Assembly (NCBI RefSeq): GCF_000299875.1
Contig: NZ_AMRK01000010.1
Coordinates: 62,001 to 126,000, forward strand
DNA length: 64,000 nucleotides
Reading direction: 5' to 3'
Source: Celeribacter baekdonensis B30
GTDB taxonomy: Bacteria > Pseudomonadota > Alphaproteobacteria > Rhodobacterales > Rhodobacteraceae
Shown: positions 8,361 through 16,947 of the stretch, in pieces
Numbering within the stretch: the first letter of the stretch is position 1
How the letters are laid out: every line of letters begins with the position of its first letter
The notes under the pieces: generated by a model
The model's database searches: none
The model's input: only the letters and a program-made list of their open reading frames with translations
Told to the model about the DNA's origin: nothing
Translations under genes and position numbers: made by a program

Positions 8361-9302
8361 TCAGTCCAGCGGCTTCAATCCCGCCTCAATGTGATCCCGC
8401 CGCGTTTCGAGGAAGGGCGGCAGGGACAGTGACTCGCCCATGGTCTCGAACGGCTCATCCACGGCAAAACCGGGTGTGTCTGTGGCGATTTCGAACAGAT
8501 TGCCGCCTGGCTCGCGGAAATAGAGCGAGCGGAAGTAATACCGTTCGACCTCGCCGGAGGACGGCACGTGAAAGTCATTCAACCGTTGCGCCCACCTGTG
8601 GAGCGTCGGTACATCCGGCACGCGAAAAGCGACATGGTGCACCGCACCCGCCCCTTGACGGGCCACCGGCAGATCCGGCTGGACCGCGACATGCAGTTCC
8701 GCCGATGGGCCACCATCGCCCATGCGATAGACATGGACTTGCCCGACGCCATCAGGGCTGGCGTATTCCCGGAGTTTCCCCATGTTCATGACCTTGGTCA
8801 GGATCAGATCTGTTGCCGTAAGATCGGGCACGGAGATCGTGATCGGACCCAGACCCCGGATCTGGTAGGCCGCCGGAACCGGGCTGCGATCCCAAGGATG
8901 GGCCGTTCCCGGTTGATCCGCGATCAGGCGAAACCTTTGACCTTCGGGATCTTCGAAGTCGAGGCTTGCGCGCCCGTCAAGTGCGGCAATCTCTCCAACC
9001 GTCAGATCGGCATCGCGCAAGCGATTGGCCCAATACTCCAGACTGTTTTCAGCCACCCGCAAACCAGTACGGCTGATCGAATGCGTGCCACGCCGTTCGG
9101 GCGCAACCGGCCAGTCAAAAAAGGTCAGGTCGCTTCCAGGGCGGCCCGCGCCATCGGCAAAGAACAAATGATACGCAGAGGTGTCGTCCTGATTGACGGT
9201 CTTTTTGACCCGCCGCATTCCCAAAGTTTCGGTATAAAAGCGATTGTTTGCGGGCGCATCGGCGGTGATGGCCGTCAGGTGATGTATACCGGTAAGTTGC
9301 AT
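8361..9302 (-). CDS. Ring-cleaving dioxygenase, VOC family (MhqO-like)
   Basis: 313 residues from the ATG at 9302 (MQLTGIHHLTAIT), with GGAGG just upstream; the open frame extends further but without a better start. Tandem VOC modules carry likely metal ligands in GIHHLTAI, AVHHVAFR and NLFEIATD. This family in Bacillus (MhqA, MhqE, MhqO) cleaves hydroquinones and catechols and protects against quinone stress. It is the second such enzyme in the region, unlike the first in lacking a fused esterase. A divergent LysR gene begins 112 bp away and is the likely regulator. Confidence 0.9.
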   Translation of the reverse strand: MQLTGIHHLTAITADAPANNRFYTETLGMRRVKKTVNQDDTSAYHLFFADGAGRPGSDLTFFDWPVAPERRGTHSISRTGLRVAENSLEYWANRLRDADLTVGEIAALDGRASLDFEDPEGQRFRLIADQPGTAHPWDRSPVPAAYQIRGLGPITISVPDLTATDLILTKVMNMGKLREYASPDGVGQVHVYRMGDGGPSAELHVAVQPDLPVARQGAGAVHHVAFRVPDVPTLHRWAQRLNDFHVPSSGEVERYYFRSLYFREPGGNLFEIATDTPGFAVDEPFETMGESLSLPPFLETRRDHIEAGLKPLD

Positions 9303-9376
9303 GATCGGCCTCCTTTCGTTGCGTCGAATTTGGGGACGGGACACGGTTCTATCCAGACAGCCAATGCCGCACATGG

Positions 9377-9395
9377 CGTTCGACAAATGCGAACG
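9377..9395. promoter_or_regulatory. Inverted repeat between dioxygenase and LysR genes
   Basis: CGTTCG-N7-CGAACG, centred about 28 bases upstream of the lysR start in the divergent promoter region. The dyad suits a LysR-type binding site, probably for autoregulation; direct evidence is lacking. Confidence 0.4.
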
Positions 9396-9414
9396 ACACG
9401 GGTATTCCTCCCCT

Positions 9415-10326
9415 ATGCGTTATGATCTCGACCAACTGGAAACGTTCCTCGCCGTTCTCGAACTCGGAACCGTGACGGCGGCCGCCGCGCGGCTCAACCT
9501 GTCGAAATCCGTGATCAGCAAACGGATCAGCGACTTGGAGCTTGAATTGGGAACCGCCCTGTTTCGGCGCAATGCCGGCCGGATCGCCCCAACAGAAAGC
9601 GCTCAGAGATTTGCCGAGCGTATCCGCCCCGCACTCGCCGATTTGCGCTCCGCCGCCGAAGCGGCGGCCTGGGGCAGTACAGAACAGCTGCGCGGAACCT
9701 TGTCGATTGCCGCGCCCATGAGTTTTGGCACACTGCACCTCTCTTTGATCCTTGGACAGTTTGCCGCGCAAAATCCCGCATTGAGCCTGCGTATCGAATA
9801 TGACGACAGGACAGTGGATCTGGCGCGTGAGGGTTTCGATCTCGCCGTTCGGATCGGTCCGTTGCAGGACAGCGCGCTAATGGCCAGGAAACTTTGCAAC
9901 GATGTCTCGGTTGCCTGCGCTTCTCCCGCGTATCTTGACCGTCATGGCCGACCCGAAACGCCGCTGGATCTGACTGGTCAGCCCGTTATCGGCTATAGCC
10001 ACATGCCAAATTCCACGCTGTGGCGGTTTCGCACCGGTCGTCGCGACGTGCATCCGGCCGTCCGTGAAGCCGCCATGGTCAACAATGGTGAAACCATGCG
10101 TGATCTCGCAATTTCCGGGATTGGTCTCGCCATGCTGCCGGGTTTCATCGCATTCCCCGCCATCGCGTCGGGGCAGCTTGAGCAGGTCCTGCCCGAGGCC
10201 ACAACCCGCGATATGCCGATCAGCGCTGTTTGGCCACACATTCACCCGATGCCCGCAAAATTGAGGGCACTGATCGACTTTTTGGCGGATGAGTTGGCTG
10301 ATGGCGCGCCGTGGAAGACACCGTGA
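9415..10326 (+). CDS. LysR family transcriptional regulator
   Basis: 303 residues from the ATG at 9415 (MRYDLDQLETFLAVLE); in-frame upstream codons from 9301 are unlikely. The N-terminal winged HTH spans about 1-60 (TVTAAAARLNLSKSVISKRISDLELELGTALF) and the periplasmic-binding-like effector domain about 88-295. It is divergent from the MhqO-like dioxygenase and probably controls that gene and perhaps the LtrA/K+ channel/reductase unit downstream. The effector is unknown; an aromatic or quinone compound is a reasonable guess. Confidence 0.93.
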   Translation: MRYDLDQLETFLAVLELGTVTAAAARLNLSKSVISKRISDLELELGTALFRRNAGRIAPTESAQRFAERIRPALADLRSAAEAAAWGSTEQLRGTLSIAAPMSFGTLHLSLILGQFAAQNPALSLRIEYDDRTVDLAREGFDLAVRIGPLQDSALMARKLCNDVSVACASPAYLDRHGRPETPLDLTGQPVIGYSHMPNSTLWRFRTGRRDVHPAVREAAMVNNGETMRDLAISGIGLAMLPGFIAFPAIASGQLEQVLPEATTRDMPISAVWPHIHPMPAKLRALIDFLADELADGAPWKTP

Positions 10327-10514
10327 ACGAAAGTGGCTATCGTCCCCTTGCAGTTCCGCACAATCTTGGGTCCGCGATCCGTAATGCGTGAAACGAAGGC
10401 ACCGTCCCATGCCAGCGACACGGAAACGGTCAACCGAGGCCAAACAAAGGCCCGCTCTTTTATGATGCAGCGAGATCATCGCCGCCCTCAGCCGGGCGAA
10501 CGGTGATGGGCGGC

Positions 10515-10680
10515 TGGTCCTCGACAACACGAGTCAGGACGGATCGCGTTGGCCGACGATCATGCCAATTGCGGCAAAGATCGGCTGCGCAGCTCACACC
10601 CTGAACGACTGGGTCAAGAAGACCGAGGTCGATAGCGCGCGGGCCGAGACGATCAATGACCTGTTCAAAGCCGAAGTCAT
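10515..10680 (+). mobile_element. IS3-family remnant with orfA joined to orfB
   Basis: The plus-strand frame reads RLVLDNTSQDGSRWPTIMPIAAKIGCAAHTLNDWVKKTEVDSA, an orfA helix-turn-helix region of IS3 elements. It then runs directly into ETINDLFKAEVIARR, which matches the catalytic-core tail of orfB. The intervening ~250 codons are missing, so this is an internal-deletion scar. Its right end abuts the nicB stop codon. The stretch 10327-10514 between lysR and this remnant shows no other gene. Confidence 0.6.
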
Positions 10681-13600
10681 CGCCAGGCGGGCAAATCGGG
10701 CGCGAACCGGGCGCGCAGGTACTGCGTCAACTCGGTCAGATCGGCGTCAGAAAACTCATCCCGAAAAGACGGCATATCGCGCAGATCAAGACCTTCGGGG
10801 GCGCGCAGGCCCTCGTTGAGTACGCTCGTCAACGCCTCGGATGTCGGCGCGCGCAAGACCGGAGCCCGTGTCAGGGGTATCCGCGCCACGGTGAGGCTGT
10901 CGGCAAATACCGGATCGTGACAGGAGGCGCAGGCGCTTTCAAACAGCCGGCTGGCGCGGCTTGGCGGCAGATCGGCCTCACGCGGCAGGGCGCGTGTTTC
11001 AGGCAGAGAGTCTGGTGCGGGGGCCATCAGCGAGGCCAAATAGACCGACATCGCGCGGATGTCGGGATCGGGCACCTCTTGCAGGCTTTCGACCACCTCG
11101 GCCATCGGGCCGGAGGCACTGGCATTCGGCGCGTGGCCTTTGCGCAAATATGCAAAGAGGCTTGCCTCGTCCCAATTCATCCGTGCGTTGGCCAATCCTT
11201 CAAGCGGCGGTGCATACCACCCCTCGACCACAGCGCCGGTCATATTGGGCATTTCCGCTCCTGCCCCATTGCGCGGCGCGTGGCAGCCGGAACAATGACC
11301 CGCCGCCTCAACGAGATATTTGCCACGATTCCAGGCCTCAGATTGGGCCGGATCGGGCGCAAAAGGTGTGGCATCGTGATAGAGCCAATTCCACGCCGCA
11401 ACCCCGTTACGCAGATTGGCAGGGGCAATCATTTGGGCCTTGGGCGTCGGCGAGGAAACGGCGGGCAGCGTTTGCAGATAGGCATAAAGCGCGTACATGT
11501 CTGCGCCGTCGATTTTGGCGAAAGAGGTATAGGGGAAGGCCGGGTAGAGAGTGTGACCCTCGCGGCTGATGCCGCGACGCATGGCGCGCTCAAAGGCCTC
11601 GAACGACCATCTGCCAAGCCCCGTTTCAGGATCGGGCGTCAGGTTCGTGGTGTAGACCGTGCCAAAGGGCGTTGGGACCGCTCTGCCGCCCGCGTTTTTC
11701 ACCCCGCCCTCGGCGGTGTGACAAACGGCACAATCCCCCAGAGCAAAGACCTCTTTGCCCCGCGCGAGGGTCTCGGCAGAGAAGGTGGCCGGCGCGGGCG
11801 GCGTTGTCGGGGGAATGCTGCGATGCAGCGGCACTGAAACCGCACCAAATGTCAACACACCACCAAGGGCCGCGACCAAAGCCCCGATCTTGCGGCTTTT
11901 TTTGGCGGGGTGGGTTTGGGTCGATGGCAGCGTCACGCGCCCCCCGGCCTGAACCGCCAAATCCCGGCGCAGCTTTTCGGGCGTAAACGGCACTTCGCGC
12001 ATCCGCACGCCCGTGGCGTCGAAAATCGCATTGGCAATGGCAGCAGCAGACGGCACTGCGGCACTTTCGCCCACACCCAAAGCCGGCTCATCGGGGCGCT
12101 CGATCAGCATCGTCTCGATGTCGGGCACAGCGGGGAAAGTTTGGATCGGATAGGCGGCCCAGCTTTGTGCCCTAGGCGCGATCTCGTCAAAGGTGATCTC
12201 TTCGGCCATCACCCGGCTGGCGGTCTGGATGACATTGCCATGGATTTGCTGACGCACACCGTCCGGGTTGATCACCAAGCCCTGATCCTGGCCAACAAAC
12301 ACCCGCGACAGGGTGGTCTCTCCGGTCTCAAGATCGACCGCAACATCCACCACCCAAGCGGCAGCGGCAGCGGCTGTGCCGGGAAAAGGCCCATGCACAT
12401 AGGTGGCGTAGGCAAAGCCCTGACCATAGGCCATCCGCCCTTCGCGCCGCAAACGCGGACCATCATGCGGGACATAGCCCGCAGCCTCAGCGGTCCGGCG
12501 CACCAAATCCATTGCCCGCGGGTCTTTGAGATGCCTGAGCCGGAAAGCGACCGGGTCTTCGCCCGCCTCAAACGCCATTTCATCCATAAAACTTTCATGG
12601 GCAAAGGTGTTGGGCAAGGCCGAGACGCCACGCATCCAAGAGGCGCGCACAATTGGCGCCATATCGTGCACGGTGATCCGCTTGTTGGCAATTTCATAGG
12701 GCGGCACGATGGTGCGGTCGCCCATATCGGCGGGACGCGGCGCGGGATCGACCCGCCCGGTTAGCAACAACCCAAGGTTCGGTGCCCGGTTCGATGGATA
12801 CCATGTGTCAATCGCATAGGCATCAAGCCGCGCCTTTTTCAGCCCTCCTTGCACATCCATCACCTGGGCCGCCCCTTTGGGTTCCCAAAGATGCTCCTGT
12901 GCCCGGGTCAGTTGCACCCGCACAGGCCTGCCCACCGCACGCGACAGCAAAAGCGCATCCGCGCCCACATCATCGGCACAGTTGCGGCCATAACAGCCCG
13001 CCGCCTGATAGCGCCGGATTTCAATCGCCTCAGCATTCAGCCCGACAAGCTCGGCCAGATCGCCACGCAGCATATGCGGGTTTTGGGTGCCGGACCAAAT
13101 GATCGGCTGTGCACCGTTCCAATCGGCGATGGAACAGGACGGGCCGATGGAGCCATGTTCGTGATAGGGCCAGATATAGCTGCGGGTTTTTACATGATCC
13201 GCCTGCTCCAAAGCAGTGTCGAAATCACCGGTTCCATCCAGCACACGCGGCGTGGCCGGTTGGTGGCGGATGGTGTCGGCAAGTTTTGACATATCGGGCA
13301 GGTTCGGCGGCATCCGCCAACGAGTCGGCAGGGCTTCAGCAATCGCTTGAGCCAGGGCTGCGGTCTCGGCCACGACACCGAGGAAATCAGCCTCGCGCAC
13401 CACGGCAATAAAGCCGGGCATGTCCTGCACCGCGCTCTCATCATAACCAATCAGGCTCCTGCCGACAAAATCCCCGCTGTCACGCCCGGCATAGGGCGGG
13501 CGCAAGACATGACCATGCACCATGCCCTCGACGTTCAGATCGTGGATATAAAGATGCGCCCCGCGCAGCTTGTCCTCAAGATCACGGCGCGGAGTCTTTG

Positions 13601-14096
13601 TTCCGACGATGGTATAGTCTTTGGGGTCTTTCGTGGGCGTGTCGGGATCATAGGTCAGCGTTACATTCTGGTCCAAAAGCAAGTCGGCGTAGCTGCGCTG
13701 AGTGTCTTTCCAATGGACCACACCGTTTTTGAGCGCGACCTGCCCCAACGGCGCATTCAACGCCCGTGCACCACGATCCGCCAACCAAATGCGCGCCTGA
13801 GCGGCCGCTTTGCGCAACGGGATCGCGGCGACTTGAATGGTCTCAGAGGCAATCGTCGGACCTTGGTCCGGGGTGCGCGCCGTGTCGCCAAGGACGATCT
13901 CGACGTTGGACAGCGGCAGGTCCAATTCCTCCGCGACGATCTGCGCCAGCGCCGTGGTGATACCCGTGCCCAAATCCACATGGCCGTTAAATCCGGTTGC
14001 CCTGCCCTTTGCGTCGAGGGAAATATAGGTGTGTGGCCCGTTTGGGCCCTCGATCACCACGGCCAATGCGGATGGGACGACATCAGGCATTGGCAC
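10677..14096 (-). CDS. nicB: Nicotinate dehydrogenase large subunit NicB (molybdopterin plus three c-type hemes)
   Basis: 1139 residues from a GTG at 14096 (an ATG at 14090 is equally possible). Residues 1-720 are a xanthine-dehydrogenase-family molybdopterin domain, with GHVDLGTGITTALAQIVAEEL near the N-terminus and LGVGESAAVPSAAAIANAI near 690. A hydrophobic segment at 736-757 follows. The cytochrome part then has three CxxCH sites (789-793, 935-939, 1056-1060). This architecture is that of Pseudomonas putida NicB, which with NicA hydroxylates nicotinate to 6-hydroxynicotinate and passes electrons through heme c. It overlaps nicA and ends against an IS remnant. No cofactor-insertion gene is nearby. 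Confidence 0.92.
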   Translation of the reverse strand: MPMPDVVPSALAVVIEGPNGPHTYISLDAKGRATGFNGHVDLGTGITTALAQIVAEELDLPLSNVEIVLGDTARTPDQGPTIASETIQVAAIPLRKAAAQARIWLADRGARALNAPLGQVALKNGVVHWKDTQRSYADLLLDQNVTLTYDPDTPTKDPKDYTIVGTKTPRRDLEDKLRGAHLYIHDLNVEGMVHGHVLRPPYAGRDSGDFVGRSLIGYDESAVQDMPGFIAVVREADFLGVVAETAALAQAIAEALPTRWRMPPNLPDMSKLADTIRHQPATPRVLDGTGDFDTALEQADHVKTRSYIWPYHEHGSIGPSCSIADWNGAQPIIWSGTQNPHMLRGDLAELVGLNAEAIEIRRYQAAGCYGRNCADDVGADALLLSRAVGRPVRVQLTRAQEHLWEPKGAAQVMDVQGGLKKARLDAYAIDTWYPSNRAPNLGLLLTGRVDPAPRPADMGDRTIVPPYEIANKRITVHDMAPIVRASWMRGVSALPNTFAHESFMDEMAFEAGEDPVAFRLRHLKDPRAMDLVRRTAEAAGYVPHDGPRLRREGRMAYGQGFAYATYVHGPFPGTAAAAAAWVVDVAVDLETGETTLSRVFVGQDQGLVINPDGVRQQIHGNVIQTASRVMAEEITFDEIAPRAQSWAAYPIQTFPAVPDIETMLIERPDEPALGVGESAAVPSAAAIANAIFDATGVRMREVPFTPEKLRRDLAVQAGGRVTLPSTQTHPAKKSRKIGALVAALGGVLTFGAVSVPLHRSIPPTTPPAPATFSAETLARGKEVFALGDCAVCHTAEGGVKNAGGRAVPTPFGTVYTTNLTPDPETGLGRWSFEAFERAMRRGISREGHTLYPAFPYTSFAKIDGADMYALYAYLQTLPAVSSPTPKAQMIAPANLRNGVAAWNWLYHDATPFAPDPAQSEAWNRGKYLVEAAGHCSGCHAPRNGAGAEMPNMTGAVVEGWYAPPLEGLANARMNWDEASLFAYLRKGHAPNASASGPMAEVVESLQEVPDPDIRAMSVYLASLMAPAPDSLPETRALPREADLPPSRASRLFESACASCHDPVFADSLTVARIPLTRAPVLRAPTSEALTSVLNEGLRAPEGLDLRDMPSFRDEFSDADLTELTQYLRARFAPDLPAWR

Positions 14097-14571
14097 GCTT
14101 CCGCATCAATTCAGCAGCGCGTTTGACCGAAGCGATGATCTCTTTATGTGTGCCGCAACGGCATAGGTTATGACGCAAAGCTTGAACAATATCTTCGGTT
14201 TTGGGATCGGGACTACGCTTCAGCAGCGCGGTCGCAGCCATCACCATGCCGTTGAGACAATAGCCACATTGCGCACCCTCACAGTCCAAAAACCCCTGTT
14301 GCACCGGCGAGAGCGCGCCGGTTTCGGGATCAACCAGACCTTCGAGTGTCGTGATCCTTGCACCCTGAACCCGGCTGACCGCCAACATGCAGGCGCGCGC
14401 CGGGACGCCATCCACAAGAACGGTACAAGCACCACATTGAGCCTTGCCACAGCCGTATTTCGGGCCATTCAGACCAAAGGTCTCACGCAGCACATCCAAG
14501 AGCAGTGCGTGCGCAGGCACCTCTGTGGTGACCTCGACCCCGTTCAGAGTTATAGTGAGCGTGCGTTTCAT
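14083..14571 (-). CDS. nicA: Nicotinate dehydrogenase small subunit NicA (2Fe-2S)
   Basis: 162 residues from the ATG at 14571 (GGGG five bases upstream). The plant-type cluster motif is CGKAQCGACTVLVDG (about residues 42-56) and the second cluster is CGYCLNG with CRCG near 105-140, as in all small subunits of molybdenum hydroxylases. It carries electrons from the NicB active site to the hemes. It is first in a nicAB unit transcribed away from the nicR-to-nicF genes. The 349-bp divergent region holds an inverted repeat suited to a repressor. Confidence 0.93.
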   Translation of the reverse strand: MKRTLTITLNGVEVTTEVPAHALLLDVLRETFGLNGPKYGCGKAQCGACTVLVDGVPARACMLAVSRVQGARITTLEGLVDPETGALSPVQQGFLDCEGAQCGYCLNGMVMAATALLKRSPDPKTEDIVQALRHNLCRCGTHKEIIASVKRAAELMRKRANA

Positions 14572-14920
14572 TTTGCCCCATGTTTGGCCATGAGTTTGCG
14601 GTTTTGCGCAATTATATGATCCAGTGTGAGCAAGATATTCGTATGCATGCAAACGTTAATTGCAAATTATTCGATTGAATATTATAATTTGACAAACACG
14701 CCTAAATTTTAATCAGCTTTCGATCAATAGACAGGCAGCCGTCAAAGCCATCCACACCGCCTCACACGAATTTCTAGGTTTCTTTTCCGAATGCGTGGAA
14801 TACTTGGACCAAATGAAAAACGTCCACAGGCTTGTGCTTGCGCGTCCTGCGTGTTTTTACACATTAACCCCATAGCACCCCCGCGGAGCTCTGAAAAACG
14901 TCGAAGGATTCGTCAGACCG
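14572..14920. promoter_or_regulatory. Divergent nicAB / nicR control region
   Basis: 349 bases without a gene between nicA (minus) and the MarR gene (plus). The nicA-proximal 120 bases are very AT-rich, with a possible minus-strand -10 (TATAAT) near 14610, and contain the inverted repeat listed separately. The MarR-proximal half is less AT-rich and shows no clear promoter by eye. Confidence 0.5.
14663..14691. promoter_or_regulatory. Candidate nic operator (inverted repeat)
   Basis: CAAATTAT-N13-ATAATTTG, perfect 8-bp arms in the AT-rich part of the nicA / nicR intergenic region, about 95 bases upstream of nicA. A smaller dyad (ATTC-GATT-GAAT) is nested inside. In P. putida nicAB is repressed by NicS (TetR) and the lower genes by NicR (MarR); homologues of both types are encoded next door. 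The match to either regulator is not demonstrated. Confidence 0.45.
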
Positions 14921-15352
14921 ATGACAGAAAGCCAGGAACAGCATTATGTGCTTGAAGAGCAAGTCGGTTATTTGCTCCGGCTTGCCAACCAACGCCACCT
15001 GAGTATTTTCGCCGAGCATATCGTCGACGGCCTGACTTCGGTGCAATTTTCAACCCTGTTTCGCCTGCGCAACGAGGCCGGGCCGATGTCGCAAAATGCC
15101 CTCGGGCGCCTTGTTGGCATGGATGCCGCCACCACCAAAGGCGTGGTCTCGCGATTGATCAGCCGGGGGTTGATCCAGATGGAAAAAGACCCGACAGACA
15201 AACGGCGCTATATGTTGTCCACAACGCAAAAGGGGCGTGCTCTGATTGAAGATACGCTGCCACGGATGCAACAGATTTCCGAAGACACGCTTGCCCCGCT
15301 GACCCCGCATGAAGCAAAACAATTTGTCGATCTGCTCAAAAAGCTCACCTGA
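14921..15352 (+). CDS. nicR: MarR family regulator, probable nicotinate-pathway repressor NicR
   Basis: 143 residues with the MarR winged helix: VQFSTLFRLRNEAGPMSQNALGRLVGMDAATTKGVVSRLISRGLIQMEKDPTDKRR, residues about 43-98. P. putida NicR belongs to this family and represses nicCDEFTP, with 6-hydroxynicotinate as inducer. Position between nicAB and nicEDXF supports the same job. The family is large, so the name rests on context. The TetR gene follows 51 bases downstream on the same strand. Confidence 0.82.
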   Translation: MTESQEQHYVLEEQVGYLLRLANQRHLSIFAEHIVDGLTSVQFSTLFRLRNEAGPMSQNALGRLVGMDAATTKGVVSRLISRGLIQMEKDPTDKRRYMLSTTQKGRALIEDTLPRMQQISEDTLAPLTPHEAKQFVDLLKKLT

Positions 15353-15403
15353 CTATACAGTTAGATAATTTTTACCGACCCAGACGCGTTAAAGGTTTAC
15401 AGT

Positions 15404-16075
15404 ATGGCAACGGCCTCCAAACTCTCTCAGAACCGCAAACCCGGTCGCCCCTCCAAAAGCGAAGATTTGCGCGATGTGATTCTAGATCAGGCGGAACTGG
15501 CTTTTGCGGAGTTTGGCTTTGAGGGCGCAAGCCTGCGCGACATCGCCGGGCGCGCCAATGTGAACCAAGCTTTGACGCGCTATTACTTTGGTTCGAAAGC
15601 GGATCTGTTTGACGCCTGTTTCCTGCGGCGTGGCGGGTTTTTGGCCGGGCATCGCCATGTCAATCTCGACCGACTTTTGGAGAAAACGCCCAATCCCGAG
15701 GTCGAAGATATTCTCTTGGCTTACCTTAAGCCTCAGTGGGATATGAAATATTCCGGCCCCAACGGTGCGGCCTTCGTCGCTTTGCAAGCGCGGCTTCACG
15801 CCGAGCCCGAAGAACATGCCCTGCGTCTGCGCCGAGAGGTCTACGACGCCTCCGTCAAGCGCTACATCAGCGCATTGTGCGATGCATTGCCACATATTCC
15901 GCGCGATGTGATTTCGACTCGCATGGCCTTTTTGGTCGGCACCTATCTCTTCATGCTCAATGATTTGGGGCGTTTGGACGACCTGACTGACGGGCATCTG
16001 AATGGATTCGGAAAAGAAGACATGCTGCACCAACTGGTGACATTCCTGTCCGCAGGCATGCGCGCCGCCCCCTGA
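15404..16075 (+). CDS. TetR family regulator, possible NicS counterpart
   Basis: 223 residues with an N-terminal HTH (residues about 22-70: ILDQAELAFAEFGFEGASLRDIAGRANVNQALTRYYFGSKADLFD) and a helical ligand domain. It sits between the MarR gene and nicE. In P. putida a TetR protein, NicS, represses nicAB, so this gene is the natural candidate for that role, but the protein could serve another promoter in the cluster. A hairpin follows its stop codon. Confidence 0.85.
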   Translation: MATASKLSQNRKPGRPSKSEDLRDVILDQAELAFAEFGFEGASLRDIAGRANVNQALTRYYFGSKADLFDACFLRRGGFLAGHRHVNLDRLLEKTPNPEVEDILLAYLKPQWDMKYSGPNGAAFVALQARLHAEPEEHALRLRREVYDASVKRYISALCDALPHIPRDVISTRMAFLVGTYLFMLNDLGRLDDLTDGHLNGFGKEDMLHQLVTFLSAGMRAAP

Positions 16076-16091
16076 ACCACAGCTAACCCAC

Positions 16092-16115
16092 AGCAGAATA
16101 AGTCCTATTTCTGCT
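16092..16115 (+). terminator. Hairpin downstream of the TetR gene
   Basis: AGCAGAA, a 10-base loop, then TTCTGCT, followed by an AT-rich run. It probably separates the regulator genes from the nicE promoter, whose AT-rich segment lies at about 16120-16155. No strict U-tract is present, so termination would be partial. Confidence 0.4.
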
Positions 16116-16186
16116 CAATATTTAGACTTGTTATTATACATATGATTAATTTAACGTGCTCCTAACGTCACAGCGGAGACACGCAA

Positions 16187-16936
16187 TTGAAAAGCTTTCG
16201 TATCGGGCAAATTGTCCCCAGTTCAAACGTCACCATGGAAACGGAAATTCCAGCCTTGTTGAAAGCCCGCGAAGCCATTGAGCCGGAGCGGTTCACCTTT
16301 CACTCTTCAAGGATGCGCATGAAGCATGTGACCAAGGAAGAGCTCGCGAAAATGGACGCGGACAGCGACCGCTGCGCACTTGAACTGTCCGATGCCAAGG
16401 TCGACGTGATGGGCTACGCCTGCCTCGTGGCGATCATGTCAATGGGCAAAGGCTACCACTGCGTATCAGGCCCGCGTCTGGCACAGGTTGCCGCCGACAA
16501 TGACGCCCCCGCCCCGGTCGTGACCTCGGCAGGGGCGCTGATCGAAGGCATCCGGGCGCTCGGCGCAAAACGCATTGCCCTAGTGGCGCCCTATATGAAG
16601 CCGCTGACCGAAATGGTGGTGGAATATATCCGCAACGAAGGCATCGAGGTCAGCGACTACATTGCGCTTGAAATTCAGGACAATTTGGCTGTTGCGGCAC
16701 ATGATCCGATGAACCTGCCGGAGATCGTCAAGCGGTTGAAAACCGACGATGTGGACGCCGTGGTGCTGTCGGCCTGCGTTCAAATGCCGTCATTGTCGGC
16801 CGTTTCCATGGCCGAAGCGATCACCGGCAAACCGGTTTTGACTGCCGCCATCGCCACGACATGGCAGATGCTCAAAGCGCTGAACCTTGACACCCGTGTG
16901 CCGGGTGGCGGGACGCTTTTGTCCGGCGCGTATTGA
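16187..16936 (+). CDS. nicE: Maleate cis-trans isomerase NicE
   Basis: 249 residues starting at a TTG codon (16187), with CGGAG nine bases upstream and no better ATG. The two catalytic cysteines of the Asp/Glu-racemase superfamily maleate isomerases are visible: Cys79 (GYACLVA) and Cys197 (LSACVQMPS). Their spacing of 118 equals that of Cys76/Cys194 in the Nocardia enzyme. It converts maleate to fumarate, the last step of the nicotinate pathway. First gene of the nicEDXF run. Confidence 0.93.
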   Translation: MKSFRIGQIVPSSNVTMETEIPALLKAREAIEPERFTFHSSRMRMKHVTKEELAKMDADSDRCALELSDAKVDVMGYACLVAIMSMGKGYHCVSGPRLAQVAADNDAPAPVVTSAGALIEGIRALGAKRIALVAPYMKPLTEMVVEYIRNEGIEVSDYIALEIQDNLAVAAHDPMNLPEIVKRLKTDDVDAVVLSACVQMPSLSAVSMAEAITGKPVLTAAIATTWQMLKALNLDTRVPGGGTLLSGAY

Positions 16937-16947
16937 GGAGAGTTGAG

